A DNA stretch of 23,960 nt from XN24 sp964462675 (GTDB lineage: Bacteria; Pseudomonadota; Gammaproteobacteria; Steroidobacterales; XN24): NCBI GenBank assembly GCA_964462675.1, contig CAYWYS010000044.1:1-23960 (forward strand), written 5' to 3'. Positions 1-8,905 of this stretch are shown here, one piece after another. A model generated the notes under the pieces. It was given only the letters and a program-made list of their open reading frames with translations. It was not told the DNA's origin and did no database searches. How positions within the stretch are numbered: position 1 is the first letter of the stretch; each line of letters begins with the position of its first letter. The translations under genes were made by a program, and so were the position numbers.

Positions 1-259
1 CGGCCGGCCGCTGGCGCTGATAGCGCTCGAGCACGGCGGCCGCGCCCTCTCGATACCGCGCAGGCACCAACAGGCGCACGTCGCATACCTTGGGCACGCC
101 GCTGTAGCCGCCGACCAGGTCCGCGCCGGTCACGGCCGCGGGTATGCCCTCGCTTTCGAGCAGTCCCTTGAGCAGGTTGGCCTCGATCGGATCGGTGCCG
201 CGGTGGATGCAGACGAGATCGCGCCCTGAGAACAGCGCCGCGTCAGGCGACTTCGGCAA
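1..259 (-). CDS. DUF2007-type small protein (C-terminus cut by window edge)
   Basis: A minus-strand reading frame starts just after the Lon-domain gene and stays open to the left edge, so the C-terminal end is missing. The visible 86 codons read MPKSPDAALFSGRDLVCIHR followed by a core with GTDPIEANLLKGLLESEG and then DLVGGYSGVPKVCDVRLLVP. This is the pattern of DUF2007, a small alpha/beta domain sometimes called a putative signal-transducing protein; its biochemical role is not established. The only plausible start in this frame is TTG at 259-257, two bases after the upstream stop codon, so translation probably depends on the preceding gene. It is the last visible member of the mpl-ubiX-Lon run. 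The family call is from memory of the fold pattern; the start codon is the weakest part. Confidence 0.66.
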   Translation of the reverse strand, partial: MPKSPDAALFSGRDLVCIHRGTDPIEANLLKGLLESEGIPAAVTGADLVGGYSGVPKVCDVRLLVPARYREGAAAVLERYQRQRPA

Positions 260-260
260 C

Positions 261-845
261 TCAGCGCCCCAGGCCCTTGAGGAGCGGCTCGAGATATTCG
301 AGGCGCGCGATCGGGTCGAACAACTCCAGGCAGTGCTGCTTGTGCTCGAGCTCGATCGGCAGCAGCTCCGCCAGCCGGCAGCCGACCCAGCCGGCGTCCG
401 CGAAGCCGGGCGTCACGTGGCGATAGTGCGGTCCGAGATCCTCGAACACGCCCTCGAGCAGGCGCGCCATGTCATGGAAGCGCTCCGGCAGCGCCACGGC
501 CGGCTCGGTCTCGAGCAGGTCCACGACCCCGAGAGTCAGGCCGTCGTCCTGGCGTCGCGCCGAGCGCAGCAGGAAGCGCGCGCCGCCAAGCACGACGATG
601 CCGAGGGTGCCGTCGTTGAGCTGATCCCAGTCGACGATGGAGGCGACCGTGCCGAGCTCATGCGTGCTCGCGGCACCGGTTTCCGCGCCGTCCTTGATCA
701 GCAGCACGCCGAAGCCGATGCCGGACTTCAGGCAGCTGCTGATCATGTCCACATAGCGCGGCTCGAAAATCCGCAGCGGCAGCGGGCCGCCGGGGAACAG
801 CACGGTCTGCAATGGAAACAGCGGGATTTCCAGCGGGCGGCTCAT
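261..845 (-). CDS. Stand-alone Lon N-terminal (LON substrate-binding) domain protein
   Basis: The protein has 194 residues and begins MSRPLEIPLFPLQTVLFPGG, the typical opening of LON-domain proteins. LPLRIFEPRYVDM follows near residue 22, and GIGFGVLLIKDG and ELGTVASIVDW come further on. In Lon protease this domain binds substrates. Here there is no AAA+ module and no Ser-Lys protease domain, so it is one of the free-standing LON proteins found in many proteobacteria. It probably acts as a cytoplasmic binding or adaptor protein; its partner is unknown. The chosen ATG at 845-843 overlaps the ubiX stop as ATGA, which points to translational coupling. The frame stays open far upstream, but that extension would run through ubiX in another frame and is not real. 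Confidence 0.88.
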   Translation of the reverse strand: MSRPLEIPLFPLQTVLFPGGPLPLRIFEPRYVDMISSCLKSGIGFGVLLIKDGAETGAASTHELGTVASIVDWDQLNDGTLGIVVLGGARFLLRSARRQDDGLTLGVVDLLETEPAVALPERFHDMARLLEGVFEDLGPHYRHVTPGFADAGWVGCRLAELLPIELEHKQHCLELFDPIARLEYLEPLLKGLGR

Positions 846-1456
846 GCGCCCGGCGCCCCGCCCCAGGCCGGGACCAGCTGCTGCGGGATGCCGAGGTGAT
901 CCAGCACGCGGGCCACGATGAAATCGACGAGCGCGCCGACGTCGGCCGGCCGGTGGTAGAAGCCCGGGTTGGCTGGCATGATCACTGCGCCGGCGCGCGC
1001 CAGGGTCAGCATGTTCTCGAGGTGGATCGGCGAGAACGGCGTCTCGCGGACGACCAGCAGCAATGGCCGGCGCTCCTTCAGCACCACGTCCCCGGCGCGC
1101 TCGATCAGGCTGCGGCTGGCGCCCGTCGCGAGCGCCGAGACCGTTGCCGTCGTGCACGGGCAAACGACCATCGCATCCGGCGCCGCGGAGCCGCTGGCCA
1201 CCGGCGCGGTCCACTCCTCCCGCCCGTAGACGGCCAGGCGCTCCTCGGGCACGCCGTGGCGCGCGCAGAAGAAGCGGCGGATTTCCGCCGGCCGCGACGG
1301 CAATGCCAGGTCGGTCTCCATGCCGATGACCACCTGCGCGGGCTTGGAGATCATCAGCGTGACGCGGCAGCCGGCGTCGAGCAGGGACTCGAGCAGCCGC
1401 AGTCCGTACTGCGCGCCGGAGGCTCCCGTCATCGCCAGCGCCACATGCAGGTTCAT
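842..1456 (-). CDS. ubiX: Flavin prenyltransferase UbiX
   Basis: The 204-residue protein starts MNLHVALAMTGASGAQYGLR, the FMN-binding GASG loop of the UbiX/Pad1 flavoprotein family. The C-terminal half carries LKERRPLLLVVRETP, IHLENMLTLARAGA and MPANPGFYHRP, all strong UbiX signatures. UbiX joins dimethylallyl phosphate to FMN and makes prenylated FMN, the cofactor of the decarboxylase UbiD in ubiquinone synthesis. The loop that is usually written PCSMGT reads PCTTAT here, a mild variant. A strong Shine-Dalgarno (AGGAG at 1470-1466) lies inside the end of mpl, nine bases before the ATG, and the start overlaps the mpl stop by four bases. No ubiD lies in the window, so the partner enzyme must be elsewhere. 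Confidence 0.95.
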   Translation of the reverse strand: MNLHVALAMTGASGAQYGLRLLESLLDAGCRVTLMISKPAQVVIGMETDLALPSRPAEIRRFFCARHGVPEERLAVYGREEWTAPVASGSAAPDAMVVCPCTTATVSALATGASRSLIERAGDVVLKERRPLLLVVRETPFSPIHLENMLTLARAGAVIMPANPGFYHRPADVGALVDFIVARVLDHLGIPQQLVPAWGGAPGA

Positions 1457-2832
1457 CGCGTCGCGCTCCTCTCCCGTTCCTCGAGACCTTCGAGCAGCCG
1501 CCGGTGCAGGCCGCCGAAGCTGCCGTTCGACATCACCACCACGCGATCCCCCGACTGCAGCTCCGCCAGCAGTATAGCCGCCAGTTCATCGAGCCCCGCC
1601 CGCACGCAGGCGCGCTCCCCGAGTCCGGCGAGCGCGCCGGCGGCGTCCCAGCCGAGATCCGCGGGAGCATGGACGTAGACCCGGTCGGCGGCCGCCAGCG
1701 CAGCCGCCAGCGTGCCGGCATGCACGCCCATGCGCATCGTGTTGGAACGCGGTTCGAGCACGGCCACGAGGCGGCCGGGGCCGCCGGCCAGCGCCTCCAG
1801 CGTGCGCGCAATCGCCGTCGGATGATGCGCAAAGTCATCGAACAGTTCGACGCCGGCGGCGGTTCCGAGCCACTCCTGGCGCCGCTTCACGCCACGGAAC
1901 CCGGCCAGCGCCCGCGCGGACACCGCCAGCGGCACGCCCGCGTGGCGCGCGGCCAGCATTGCGGCGAGCGCGTTCTCGGCGTTGTGCGCGCCCGGCATCG
2001 ACCAGTGGACCGTCGCGACGGGTTGACCCGCGCTGTCGCGGACTTCAAAGCCGCCCGGGATCAACCGTGCCGCATACTCCGCGCTGCCGGGCGCGGTGGC
2101 CGGACCGCCGAAGCGCTCGACCGGTGTCCAGCAGCCCGCCGCCAGCACGGCCTCGAGCGCGGCGTCGCCGGCCTTGGACAGGATCAGCCCGGCGCCGGGC
2201 ACGGTCCTGACGAGATGGTGGAACTGGCGCTGGATCGCGGCCAGGTCGTCGAAAATGTCGGCATGGTCGAACTCGAGGTTGCCGAGGATCAGCGTGCGCG
2301 GCCGGTAATGGACGAACTTGGAGCGCTTGTCGAAGAACGCGGTGTCGTATTCGTCGGCCTCGACGACGAAGAACGGCGCGTCCCCGAGCCGTGCGGACAC
2401 GCCGAAATCGGCCGGAATGCCGCCGACGAGGAACCCCGGGCGCAGCCCCGCGGACTCGAGCAGGAACGCAAGGATGCTGGTGGTCGTCGTCTTGCCATGC
2501 GTGCCGGCGACGGCCAGCACCCAGCGGTCGCGCAGCACCTCGCGCGCCAGCCATTCAGGCCCGGAACAATAGGGCAGGCCGGAATCCAGCAGCCGCTCGA
2601 CCACCGGCAGCCCGCGCCGCATGACATTACCGACCACGACGCAATCCGGCGCAGGCTCGAGCCGGTCGTTGTCGTAGCCCTCGATGATCTCGACGCCCAG
2701 CGCCTCCAGCTGTGTGCTCATCGGCGGATACAGCGCCCGGTCCGAGCCGGTGACACGGTGCCCGAGGGCGCGCGCCAGTGCCGCGATGCCCGCCATGAAG
2801 GTGCCGCCGATGCCGAGGATGTGGACGTGCAT
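1453..2832 (-). CDS. mpl: UDP-MurNAc:L-Ala-gamma-D-Glu-meso-DAP ligase Mpl
   Basis: Mpl is a cytoplasmic Mur-ligase-family enzyme that attaches the recycled murein tripeptide directly to UDP-MurNAc, bypassing MurC, MurD and MurE. The 459-residue protein starts MHVHILGIGGTFMAGIAAL (Rossmann-type UDP-binding N-terminus). AGTHGKTTTTS follows as the ATP-binding loop, then EADEYDTAFFDKRSKF and LEFDHADIF, and in the C-terminal domain FDDFAHHPTAI. The EADEYD-TAFFDKRSKF block separates Mpl from MurC. Length is normal for the family. The ATG at 2832-2830 shares one base with the stop of the upstream membrane-protein gene (TGATG), and no good ribosome-binding site precedes it, so coupled translation is likely. 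A longer in-frame extension to 3240 lies inside the upstream gene and is rejected. Confidence 0.95.
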   Translation of the reverse strand: MHVHILGIGGTFMAGIAALARALGHRVTGSDRALYPPMSTQLEALGVEIIEGYDNDRLEPAPDCVVVGNVMRRGLPVVERLLDSGLPYCSGPEWLAREVLRDRWVLAVAGTHGKTTTTSILAFLLESAGLRPGFLVGGIPADFGVSARLGDAPFFVVEADEYDTAFFDKRSKFVHYRPRTLILGNLEFDHADIFDDLAAIQRQFHHLVRTVPGAGLILSKAGDAALEAVLAAGCWTPVERFGGPATAPGSAEYAARLIPGGFEVRDSAGQPVATVHWSMPGAHNAENALAAMLAARHAGVPLAVSARALAGFRGVKRRQEWLGTAAGVELFDDFAHHPTAIARTLEALAGGPGRLVAVLEPRSNTMRMGVHAGTLAAALAAADRVYVHAPADLGWDAAGALAGLGERACVRAGLDELAAILLAELQSGDRVVVMSNGSFGGLHRRLLEGLEERERSATR

Positions 2833-3368
2833 CAGTCGACCGGGAACAGCCAGCGGGACACGGCGACGCTGGCCGCGAAGTAGAGCACCGCGGTCAGCAC
2901 GCCTGCCGCATAGGTCCAGTCGAGCGCATGCCGCACGATGTGTCCGGTGACCAGCAGCGAGGCCAGCAGCAGCATGAACAGGATCATGGTGCTCAACAGC
3001 GCGATCTGTTCCATGCCCTCGGTCGGCGCCCCGTCGGTGAACATGCGCGAGGCCGCCCAGATGAACGGCAGCGCCACCGCGCTCAACAGCGCGCCGGTGC
3101 CCAGCAGTGCGGTGAGCGTCTGGGTCGTGCGGCCGGCCCGCCCGGTCACGGCCAGCAGCCCGCTGAACACCAGCACGAGCAGCGCCAGGTCCGCGGCAAG
3201 CTGCCCGACCACGGCGCCCGCGCCGCCTGCCGAAGGCCACAGCGCCACGGCGCCGATCGCCAGGTAGGCGCCCAGCGTCAGCCCCAGGACACCGCCCGCC
3301 GCGGGAACATCCTGCGGGCCCTTGCGGTGCAAAGCGATGTCGAGGAACAAGCGGATCAGGCCCTGCAT
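2832..3368 (-). CDS. Hypothetical inner-membrane protein, about five TM helices
   Basis: I do not recognise this 178-residue protein by function. It opens MQGLIRLFLDIALHRKGPQD, an amphipathic N-terminus, and then shows about five hydrophobic segments near residues 25-45, 55-75, 85-107, 122-145 and 152-175, with short loops. No catalytic or metal-binding motif is visible. The overall look recalls small Yip1/DUF-type membrane proteins, but I would not assign a family. The start at 3368 is chosen because AAGGTG sits about six bases upstream; a longer frame to 3464 would run into rnd on the other strand. It is the first gene of the minus-strand run and shares the TGATG junction with mpl. A role linked to cell-wall recycling is only a neighbourhood guess. 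Confidence 0.72.
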   Translation of the reverse strand: MQGLIRLFLDIALHRKGPQDVPAAGGVLGLTLGAYLAIGAVALWPSAGGAGAVVGQLAADLALLVLVFSGLLAVTGRAGRTTQTLTALLGTGALLSAVALPFIWAASRMFTDGAPTEGMEQIALLSTMILFMLLLASLLVTGHIVRHALDWTYAAGVLTAVLYFAASVAVSRWLFPVD

Positions 3369-3450
3369 ATCTTCACCTTCAGCAGCCGGCATCATACCCG
3401 CGGGCGTGCCGCGCCGCGCAACCGGCCGCCCTCCGGCGGGGCGGTTCTGG

Positions 3451-3456
3451 GATAAT
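3451..3456 (+). promoter_or_regulatory. Candidate -10 (GATAAT) for rnd
   Basis: GATAAT lies six bases before the rnd ATG, with no ribosome-binding site between them. Transcription starting about seven bases downstream of this element would begin at or next to the ATG, giving a leaderless or nearly leaderless message. No convincing -35 box is seen at 16-18 bp, so this is a weak call. Confidence 0.35.
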
Positions 3457-3462
3457 GCCGCC

Positions 3463-4560
3463 ATGAGCGATTATGTTTTCCTCGACCGGACCGACGAGGC
3501 CGCGGCACTGGCCCGCGAGTGGGCCGGAATCGGGCAGCTCGCGGTGGACACCGAGTTCGTCCGCGAGAGCACCTACAGCGCGCAGCTCTGCCTGATGCAG
3601 GTATCGGACGGCCAGCGCGTCGCCTGCCTCGACATGCTGGCGCTGGGCGGGCCCGGACCGTTTGGCGAACTGCTGCTCGACCCGGCCGTGCGCAAGGTAT
3701 TCCACTCCGCGCGGCAGGACCTGGAGGTGCTCAACGAGCATCTCGGCACCGTGCCCGGGCCGGTCTGGGACACCCAGGTCGCCGCCGCGATGCTCGGTTA
3801 CCCGGACCAGGTGGGTTACACGCAGCTCACGGGCACGGAGCTCGGCGTGACGCTGCCGAAGGACCATGCGCGCACCGACTGGAGCCGCCGTCCCTTGTCC
3901 GACGAGCAGCTCTGCTATGCCGCGGCCGACGTGCAGTGGTTGCTGCCGCTGGCGGCGCGCCTCGAGCAGGAACTGGACCGGCTCGGGCGGTGCGACTGGG
4001 CCGCGGACGAGAGCGCGGCGCTGTGCGACCCCGGTCTGTACGCATTCGACGCCACGGGGGCCTGGCGGCGCGTCAAGGGTGCCGGTCAGCTCGGCGGGCC
4101 GGCGCTGGCCCGGGTCGCTGCGCTGGCCGCCTGGCGGGAGGAAGAGGCGCGCCGCTGCAACCGGCCCCGCCGCTGGATCCTCAAGGACGAGGTCGTGCTG
4201 GCGCTGGCGGAGCACGATCCGGACAGTGCGCCCAGTTCCGGCCGCCTGGGCGCCCTGCCGCCGACCATCCAACGCCGCCATGGCGAGACGCTGCTCGACT
4301 TGTTGCGCGAGGCAGGACAGGCCGAGCCGCCGGTCAAGCCGCTGCCGGCGCGGCTCGAGCCGGCGCAGGACCGGCTGGCGCGCCGGGTCATGGCCCGGCT
4401 GCGCGATCTCGCCGAACAGCACCGCGTGTCGGCGCCGCTGCTGGCGACCCGCAAGGATATCGAGGCGCTGGTGCTCGGCCGGCGCGACCTGCCCTTGTTG
4501 CAGGGCTGGCGGCGGGACTTGGCCGGCGCGGAGCTGCTGGCAATGGTCGAGGCGGCCTAA
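3463..4560 (+). CDS. rnd: Ribonuclease D
   Basis: RNase D is a 3-prime to 5-prime exonuclease of the DEDD(y) family that trims tRNA and other small RNA precursors. The 365-residue protein has motif I AVDTEF (Asp29 and Glu31), motif II VFHSARQDLEVL (Asp86) and motif III YAAADVQWL (Tyr152 and Asp156), so the metal-binding set is complete. A first HRDC domain follows around residues 215-290 (RRCNRPRRWILKDE and LGALPPTIQRRHGE), and a second HRDC-like segment fills the C-terminus, as in E. coli RNase D. The start MSDYVFLDRTDEA is the only sensible one. The gene runs away from the membrane-protein gene and converges on adk; the two stop codons share bases 4557-4560. Confidence 0.95.
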   Translation: MSDYVFLDRTDEAAALAREWAGIGQLAVDTEFVRESTYSAQLCLMQVSDGQRVACLDMLALGGPGPFGELLLDPAVRKVFHSARQDLEVLNEHLGTVPGPVWDTQVAAAMLGYPDQVGYTQLTGTELGVTLPKDHARTDWSRRPLSDEQLCYAAADVQWLLPLAARLEQELDRLGRCDWAADESAALCDPGLYAFDATGAWRRVKGAGQLGGPALARVAALAAWREEEARRCNRPRRWILKDEVVLALAEHDPDSAPSSGRLGALPPTIQRRHGETLLDLLREAGQAEPPVKPLPARLEPAQDRLARRVMARLRDLAEQHRVSAPLLATRKDIEALVLGRRDLPLLQGWRRDLAGAELLAMVEAA

Positions 4561-5201
4561 AGCCCGAGGGTCTGCACCAGCCGCGCGTAGACCTCGTCGA
4601 ACTCGCCCTCGGCGTGCACGACCTTGAGCTTGCCGAGCTTGCGGTAATACTCGACCAGCGGCTCGGTCTCGGCACGGTAGACCTCGAGGCGCCGCCCGAT
4701 GGTTTCCTCGCGGTCATCGGCGCGCTGGATCAGCTCGCAGGCGTGGTCGCCGCAGCGGCCATCCGCGGGCGGCGGCATGAAATAGATGTTGTACACGCGC
4801 CCGCACGTGCTGCAGCTGCGGCGCCCTGTAAGGCGCTTCATCAGCACCGAGAAGTCGACGTCCATCAGCACTGCGGCATCGAGCGGCTTGCCGAGCTCGG
4901 CCAGCACGCCCTCGAGCGCCTCGGCCTGGGCGAGGTTGCGCGGGAAGCCGTCGAGGATGAAGCCCCCGGCCGCGTCGGGCTGCGCGACGCGGTCCTTGAG
5001 GATGCCGAGCACGATATCGTCGGAGACCAGCTGGCCGGCGTCCATCGCCGCCTTGGCCCGGAGGCCGTTCTCGGTGCCGCGCGCCACCGCATCCCTCAAC
5101 AGGTCGCCGGTCGACACCTGCGGGTGACCGAACTGGGCCACCAGATTCTTCGCCTGTGTGCCCTTGCCAGAGCCCGGGGCGCCGAGCATAACGATGCGCA
5201 T
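4557..5201 (-). CDS. adk: Adenylate kinase (long form with Cys/His LID)
   Basis: Adenylate kinase interconverts ATP plus AMP with two ADP in the cytoplasm. The 214-residue protein has the P-loop GAPGSGKGTQ (residues 7-16), the AMP-binding STGDLLR (30-36) and the GFPRN block (85-89). This is the long form with a full LID. The LID holds Cys130, Cys133, Cys150 and His153 in the C-x2-C-x16-C-x2-H spacing that matches the zinc site of Gram-positive adenylate kinases; E. coli has no metal there. A further Cys155 follows. GGAG eight bases upstream of the ATG supports the start. The gene is divergent from the PPi-dependent phosphofructokinase and meets rnd tail to tail with a four-base overlap. Confidence 0.96.
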   Translation of the reverse strand: MRIVMLGAPGSGKGTQAKNLVAQFGHPQVSTGDLLRDAVARGTENGLRAKAAMDAGQLVSDDIVLGILKDRVAQPDAAGGFILDGFPRNLAQAEALEGVLAELGKPLDAAVLMDVDFSVLMKRLTGRRSCSTCGRVYNIYFMPPPADGRCGDHACELIQRADDREETIGRRLEVYRAETEPLVEYYRKLGKLKVVHAEGEFDEVYARLVQTLGL

Positions 5202-5294
5202 GCGATCTCTCCCAATGCAGTCACGCGGCCCTTTGAGCCGGGCGCTCAAGCTTGCCGCCGCGTGCCGCTTTGGTCAAACCTTCCTGCACGGGCA

Positions 5295-5324
5295 ATGACC
5301 GAAACAGGCGCAATCCGCTATCCT
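5295..5324 (+). promoter_or_regulatory. Candidate sigma70 promoter for pfp
   Basis: ATGACC (5295-5300) and TATCCT (5319-5324) are separated by 18 bp and lie upstream of the phosphofructokinase start. The 151-bp gap between adk and pfp must serve both divergent genes. The match to consensus is only fair. Confidence 0.33.
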
Positions 5325-5352
5325 GTGGCCGCAATCCAACAGCGGAGGCGGG

Positions 5353-6606
5353 ATGAGCAAGCAGCGGAACCTGTTTTATGCCCAGTCCGGCGGCGTCACG
5401 GCCGTCATCAACGCAACGGCCTGCGGCGTCATCGAGACCGCCCGCGCCAAGCCGAATCGTGTCGGAAAGATCTTTGCCGGGCGCATGGGTATCGTCGGCG
5501 CATTGCGCGAGGAGCTGATCGACACCGGCAAGGAGTCGGCCAAGGCGATCGCGGCGCTGCGCCACACGCCGGGCGGCGCCTTCGGCTCGGTGCGCTACAA
5601 GCTGAAGAGCATCGAGCAGAGCGCGGCCGAGTACGAGCGCCTGATCGAGGTGTTCCGCGCGCATGACATCGGCTACTTCATCTACAACGGCGGCGGCGAC
5701 TCGATGGACACGGCCAACAAGGTCGCCCAGGTTGCAGAGCAGATGGATTACGAAATCACCTGCGTCGGCGTGCCGAAGACCGTCGACAACGACCTGCCGA
5801 TCACCGACAACTGCCCGGGCTTCGGCTCGGTCGCCAAGTACGTCGCCGTGTCCACGCTGGAAGCCGGCATCGACGTCGGCTCGATGCCGCAGACCAAGGT
5901 GTTCATCCTCGAGGTCATGGGCCGCCACGCGGGCTGGATCGCGGCGGCCGGCGGGCTGGCCGGCAAGGACCGCAGCGAGCCGCCGCACATCATCCTGTTC
6001 CCGGAGGTGCCGTTCGACGAGCAGCGCTTCATCGAGCAGGTGCGCGATTGCGTGACACGTTACGACAGCTGCGTGGTCGTCGCCTCGGAAGGCATTCGCC
6101 GGCCGGACGGCAGTTTCGTCGCTGAATCCGGCACCAAGGATGCCTTCGGCCACGCGCAGCTCGGCGGCGTCGCGCCGCACCTGGCGGAGATCGTCCGCGG
6201 CACACTCGGCTACAAGTTCCACTGGGCCGTATCGGACTACCTGCAGCGCTCCGCGCGCCACATCGCCTCCAGGGTCGATGTCGAGCAAGCCTATGCGCTG
6301 GGACGGGCCGCGACCCGGATGGCGCTCGCCGGGGTGCACGGCAAGCTGCCGGTCATCGTCAGGACCTCCGACGAGCCCTATCGCTGGGAAATCGGCCAGG
6401 CGGACCTCGCGGCGGTGGCCAACGTCGAGAAGAAGCTGCCGGCCGAGTACATCACCGCCGACGGCTTCCATATCACCGAGGCCTGCCGCCGCTACCTTGC
6501 ACCGCTGATCAAGGGCGAGGACTACCCGCCCTACAAGAACGGCCTGCCCGTCTACGTCAAGCTGAAGAACCGCCTCGCCAAGCAGAAACTGCCGCCCTGG
6601 GGGTAG
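5353..6606 (+). CDS. pfp: Pyrophosphate-dependent 6-phosphofructokinase
   Basis: This enzyme phosphorylates fructose 6-phosphate using PPi instead of ATP, and the reaction is reversible. The 417-residue protein starts MSKQRNLFYAQSGGVTAVIN. The phosphoryl-donor loop reads NGGGDSMDT (112-120): an Asp (116) stands where ATP-dependent enzymes have Gly. The catalytic block is VPKTVDNDLPITD (140-152), with Lys142 before TVDND; the Asp plus Lys pair is the known hallmark of PPi users. EVMGRHAGWIA follows as the sugar-phosphate site. GGAGG (5344-5348) is a good ribosome-binding site. It is divergent from adk and convergent with the membrane pyrophosphatase hppA, which suggests a shared PPi economy. 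The substrate call rests on motif residues, not on an assay. Confidence 0.93.
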   Translation: MSKQRNLFYAQSGGVTAVINATACGVIETARAKPNRVGKIFAGRMGIVGALREELIDTGKESAKAIAALRHTPGGAFGSVRYKLKSIEQSAAEYERLIEVFRAHDIGYFIYNGGGDSMDTANKVAQVAEQMDYEITCVGVPKTVDNDLPITDNCPGFGSVAKYVAVSTLEAGIDVGSMPQTKVFILEVMGRHAGWIAAAGGLAGKDRSEPPHIILFPEVPFDEQRFIEQVRDCVTRYDSCVVVASEGIRRPDGSFVAESGTKDAFGHAQLGGVAPHLAEIVRGTLGYKFHWAVSDYLQRSARHIASRVDVEQAYALGRAATRMALAGVHGKLPVIVRTSDEPYRWEIGQADLAAVANVEKKLPAEYITADGFHITEACRRYLAPLIKGEDYPPYKNGLPVYVKLKNRLAKQKLPPWG

Positions 6607-6654
6607 GCGCGGAGACGCAGAGGCGCAGAGCCCATTCTCTGCGTCTCCGCGCCT
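6605..6654. repeat. 18-bp perfect inverted repeat between pfp and hppA
   Basis: Positions 6605-6622 and 6637-6654 are exact reverse complements (arm AGGCGCGGAGACGCAGAG) around a 14-base loop. The hairpin begins inside the pfp stop codon and fills nearly all of the 54-bp gap before the hppA stop. It has no T tract on either side, so it is not a classical intrinsic terminator, but it could stop or protect both converging transcripts. The arm is built from the same GACGCRGAG words as the repeat near 22089-22119. Confidence 0.85.
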
Positions 6655-6660
6655 CTGCGG

Positions 6661-8679
<2,019 letters not shown>

Positions 8680-8864
8680 CACAGCTTCACTCCAAAGTCC
8701 CCAAATCTTCCGCGGCGACCGCAAGGCATGACGACGCCGGCCCTGCGCCCACGGCAGGCGGCAACTCGGCTATCGGGCTCGTGTATCCCCAGCGATCGTT
8801 TTTCGGTCTGCTGCGCCGGTTTCGCGGGGGGTCAACTACCCCGCCGGCCCGGCCGCAGCCCGGC

Positions 8865-8870
8865 ATTATA
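8865..8870 (-). promoter_or_regulatory. Candidate -10 (TATAAT) upstream of hppA
   Basis: A perfect TATAAT lies on the minus strand in the 226-bp gap between the GGDEF-EAL gene and hppA, within GTCCCGCTATAATGCC. It would give hppA a leader of roughly 180 bases. The matching -35 position reads CTGCGC, a poor fit. The same 13 bases GTCCCGCTATAAT occur before the lpxL-like gene. I see no riboswitch or attenuator in the leader. Confidence 0.45.
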
Positions 8871-8905
8871 GCGGGACAGCAGCGCCCGCGCAGCGCCCGC
8901 GGCGC

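Noticed and set aside
1453..3240. Long N-terminal extension of Mpl (595 residues)
   Set aside because: The extra 136 residues lie in another frame inside the membrane-protein gene and are Arg/Gly-rich; Mpl begins normally at MHVHILGIGG.
3519..5666. Plus-strand open frame of 715 codons across rnd, adk and pfp
   Set aside because: It runs through three confirmed genes in another frame or strand, with repetitive Gly/Arg/Ala content typical of GC shadow frames.
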